Shown here piece after piece: positions 42,043 through 44,386 of a stretch of DNA of 44,386 nt. The notes below the pieces were generated by a model. The model had not been told where the DNA came from. It did no database searches and was given only the letters and a program-made list of their open reading frames with translations. The position numbers were made by a program, and so were the translations under genes. Position 1 is the stretch's first letter, and each line of letters begins with the position of its first letter. The stretch is from Bacteroidales bacterium (GTDB taxonomy: Bacteria; Bacteroidota; Bacteroidia; Bacteroidales; Marinilabiliaceae): assembly GCA_017417385.1 (NCBI GenBank), contig JAFPZF010000016.1, positions 1 to 44,386 on the forward strand, in the 5' to 3' direction.

Positions 42043-44209
42043 AATTTGACACCAAATTATCAAACTTTCTAGTTATGTATCCAACGAATATTTTGGTAAC
42101 TGTATTGCTAGGATAGTCTATGAATAGCTCAACATACTGTTTCCTGTCATCAATTGCATATACTATATACTTTTCATAATTGCCATCCCTTTTGTAATAC
42201 ATAGCAATACCCCCATTATAGTCTAACAAGAATTGTTTTGCAGAGATTTTTTTGCCACCAATCTCTATTTTCGACAAGAACAAATCATTATTACATATTT
42301 CATCTAAGATCTTAGCAGAAGAACCTTTACTATGTATATACCTTAGCATTCGATTAATATCTCGTCCTGAATTCAACAATGATTTCATAATATTTAATTC
42401 CTGCTCATTACCTACATTCATTTTTACGAATCGTGAAAGGCGTTCAAAATTCTGAAGAGACAACTTCATATAATCCAAATCTAAGTCTTGCAGCATATAA
42501 AACGCACCGTTACCATATTCACGAATAATTCTCTTCATTTCTGATAACCAATGATTGTTCTTCCCACATAAAAAGGACACGATTTCCAATTCCGCTTCTG
42601 GATTATTAAGGTTAAGTTTTCTAATAACATTAACTATTTTCTGAGAAGGAATATCTATTAACTTGTGAGAATATCTATTTTTGACCTTATCAAATAGTTT
42701 GTCAAATCCTGTACTAACTGTACACTGTATAGACGCTCGCAGAATGCGCATTAAAATGTCCTCGTCAGAATTCAACAGATTATCAATATTGACACCATCG
42801 ATACATACAGAAATCGTTTTGATTTTCTTACTCGGTTTGACCACATTTCTAAAACCCGCCGAAATAATATCACTCACAAAATCAGCTCCAAGTTCAATGT
42901 TTTGTGCAGGCTCAGAAAGTACTTTTTTATCAATGTATTCCGCTAAAAGATAGCTTAATGCTTCGGATGTGCTACCTAAAAGAAAATTTGTTCCTAACTT
43001 TTTGATGCTATTTTGAATGATAGCAGTGCCTGCTTCTATTCCATATGCAGTTACATACTCTATCAAATAAGGTGCCAATGCGGTTGCTGCCATTCCTACC
43101 ATGACAACTTTGCCACCGTCGTTCATGGCTTTTATCACATCATTTCGCAACCAGTTATACTTAGAATCTGCAAGCTGAGCCTCCGTCATTCGTATCTCAC
43201 CTGGTGCAAACTCTTTTATCTCATCATAGGAAACAGAACCTTTTGCCTTTAACCAACTCAAGTCATGAACATTGGTAACTATGATTATCTTATTCTCTTT
43301 CTTGTCATAGAACCAATACTCTTTATTTTCGTCCACCACAAGAGGCTCAAACTCACTGCTGAATGTGTATTTCGCCATCTGACAATCGCAAATGTTCTCA
43401 TCATAAGCCTCAAGCTCATTGCCCATAAAATCTATTATGGTCACTTTACCATCAGTCAACCTAATACGTACTGGGTGCAATTCACTTGCTTTGTCCGCAC
43501 TTATTGATGGCAATTCATATTTAAGTCGAGCACTGCCATCCAATAAATAGCCATATCCTCTGTTTTGATGCGTGTCGTGGTCAAATACGTAATACAAATC
43601 TTTGTCTCCCTCTCTGATTGTTGCCACCGTTCCGTACGAAGTCTTCGCATCTACATCATTCGACAAATAGAATCCTGATGGCAAATAATCTTTCATATCC
43701 ACAATAGATCCGTCTGGATAGTAGAAATAGCGATACTTACTCTTTATCTTAGTTGCTAATTCTGTACTAATGCATTTATATCGAGTTCCTTCGCTCCAAG
43801 CATCCGCCCCCTCTTCATCCTGCAGCCACTTGAACCGCACGCTCTTGGGTTGGTGAATATCTTTCCACTGCCAGTGGTTGAGCGTTTTAGGCTGGTCGTT
43901 CCTATAGTCCATCAGGTTGTCGGTAGTGCGCTCTGCGGCAAGGAAATCGTCTTGGGCAAAGGTGTGCTTCAGGTGGAATGCGCCGTGGCATATCTCGTGC
44001 GCTATCGTTCGGAAATTGCTGAGTTCCTTGTAGATAAAGCCAAATTGGTAGCCGCGCGGCATATAACCGTTTACAACATCGGGGCTGTCGTTGGCTTTCA
44101 GAGCATTGCATTCCTTCACAAAGAAGAGATAAACCGTTTCGTTATCTATGCCGCGCTCTTTTAGCTTGCTAATCGCTGCCTTCTGGTCGGTGTTATATAC
44201 GCCAATCAT
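42026..44209 (-). CDS. Metzincin-like metallopeptidase with long C-terminal region, 5'-truncated
   Basis: The first ATG gives 727 residues. H71-E-I-C-H75-G-A-F-H-L-K-H82 is an extended zinc-binding motif, and TTDNLMDY (95-102) supplies a Met-turn-like segment, so an active zinc peptidase is likely. The whole has the look of the HExxHG-F-L-HTF peptidases found in large polymorphic-toxin-type proteins. After about residue 130 come beta-rich segments, a hydrophobic stretch near 365-400 (VVMVGMAATALAPYLIEYVT) and about 300 residues of unassigned C-terminus. No signal peptide is present. The reading frame stays open upstream to 44317 and still reads as protein (YAKNNIFTHGGSG), so the true 5' end seems to be missing. 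Confidence 0.7.
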   Translation of the reverse strand: MIGVYNTDQKAAISKLKERGIDNETVYLFFVKECNALKANDSPDVVNGYMPRGYQFGFIYKELSNFRTIAHEICHGAFHLKHTFAQDDFLAAERTTDNLMDYRNDQPKTLNHWQWKDIHQPKSVRFKWLQDEEGADAWSEGTRYKCISTELATKIKSKYRYFYYPDGSIVDMKDYLPSGFYLSNDVDAKTSYGTVATIREGDKDLYYVFDHDTHQNRGYGYLLDGSARLKYELPSISADKASELHPVRIRLTDGKVTIIDFMGNELEAYDENICDCQMAKYTFSSEFEPLVVDENKEYWFYDKKENKIIIVTNVHDLSWLKAKGSVSYDEIKEFAPGEIRMTEAQLADSKYNWLRNDVIKAMNDGGKVVMVGMAATALAPYLIEYVTAYGIEAGTAIIQNSIKKLGTNFLLGSTSEALSYLLAEYIDKKVLSEPAQNIELGADFVSDIISAGFRNVVKPSKKIKTISVCIDGVNIDNLLNSDEDILMRILRASIQCTVSTGFDKLFDKVKNRYSHKLIDIPSQKIVNVIRKLNLNNPEAELEIVSFLCGKNNHWLSEMKRIIREYGNGAFYMLQDLDLDYMKLSLQNFERLSRFVKMNVGNEQELNIMKSLLNSGRDINRMLRYIHSKGSSAKILDEICNNDLFLSKIEIGGKKISAKQFLLDYNGGIAMYYKRDGNYEKYIVYAIDDRKQYVELFIDYPSNTVTKIFVGYITRKFDNLVSNYENIE

Positions 44210-44386
44210 GCCGCTACCGCCGTGCGTGAATATGTTATTCTTAGCATACCTTAAATCCGCAACAAACGAGCAGAAATATTTATAACTAATTAATACAAAG
44301 GCATTTGGATATGTCGTTTAAATCACCTAAATAGGTGTGTGAATTCAAAAGCAAACAACAAGACCCAAATGCCATGACAAAAATAG
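44210..44386. other. Edge of a possible mobile element upstream of the metallopeptidase gene
   Basis: GGCATTTGG (44300-44308) and CCAAATGCC (44365-44373) form a perfect 9-base inverted pair. Between them lies the palindrome CACCTAAATAGGTG (44324-44337). An ATG at 44374 on + opens a frame (ATGACAAAAATA...) that runs off the window and could be the start of a transposase. The metallopeptidase frame on - stops at 44318-44320, inside this structure. The picture fits an insertion that cut off the front of the metallopeptidase gene, but nothing here proves a transposon. Confidence 0.35.

Overview
The window looks like the chromosome of a member of the Bacteroidales (phylum Bacteroidota). The evidence is a complete Na+-translocating NADH:quinone reductase operon (nqrA-F), Bacteroidota-type promoter boxes (TAnnTTTG) in front of several genes, a bifunctional DAHP synthase/chorismate mutase in a pheA-aminotransferase-aroF-tyrA operon, a ZapB-like/zapA/rny cluster, a long TonB-dependent receptor, a FISUMP-type protein and a GH29 fucosidase. 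I cannot name the genus. A striking background feature is strand asymmetry: the coding strand of most genes is very purine-rich, so the + strand is purine-rich up to about 19.5 kb and pyrimidine-rich from about 19.7 to 35 kb, switching with gene direction.

Layout. (1) 1-6.6 kb: a possible decayed small ORF, then nqrABCDEF (+). (2) 6.6-15.4 kb (+): an acetyltransferase, then a close-packed run holding dCMP deaminase, an S41 protease, a YqaA-type membrane protein, UDP-galactopyranose mutase (glf), a Wza-like SLBB export protein, a Wzz-like chain-length protein and a membrane-anchored DNA/RNA nuclease. This points to surface polysaccharide assembly. (3) 15.4-19.5 kb (+): a two-gene unit with a glycosyltransferase and an unusual fusion of an Ap4A-phosphorylase/GalT-like domain to a SpoIID domain, closed by a strong terminator. 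(4) 19.7-26.2 kb (-): ZapB-like, zapA, a structured intergenic segment, rny and a terminator; then a nucleotidyl-cyclase-like/HD protein, smpB, recF and a sugar-epimerase-like protein. (5) 26.4-26.8 kb: a segment of foreign base composition. (6) 26.8-31.0 kb (-): the phenylalanine/tyrosine operon, preceded by a short Phe/Tyr-rich leader peptide and a terminator/antiterminator pair, an apparent ribosome-mediated attenuator. (7) 31-37.2 kb: a FISUMP-type protein, a TonB-dependent receptor (both -), and a GH29 alpha-L-fucosidase (+). (8) 37.2-44.4 kb (-): a translationally coupled accessory operon. It encodes a 5'-truncated metzincin-like metallopeptidase with a long unassigned C-terminus, a membrane protein, an outer-membrane beta-barrel and a fibronectin-III-like secreted protein. 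It lies next to a gene remnant at 37.2 kb and a possible mobile-element edge at 44.3 kb.

The observations most worth follow-up are the Phe/Tyr attenuator, the metallopeptidase operon as a candidate polymorphic-toxin/surface system, the apparently catalytically dead cyclase domain joined to an HD phosphohydrolase domain, and the SpoIID domain that seems to be cytoplasmic. No tRNA, rRNA or CRISPR array was seen.
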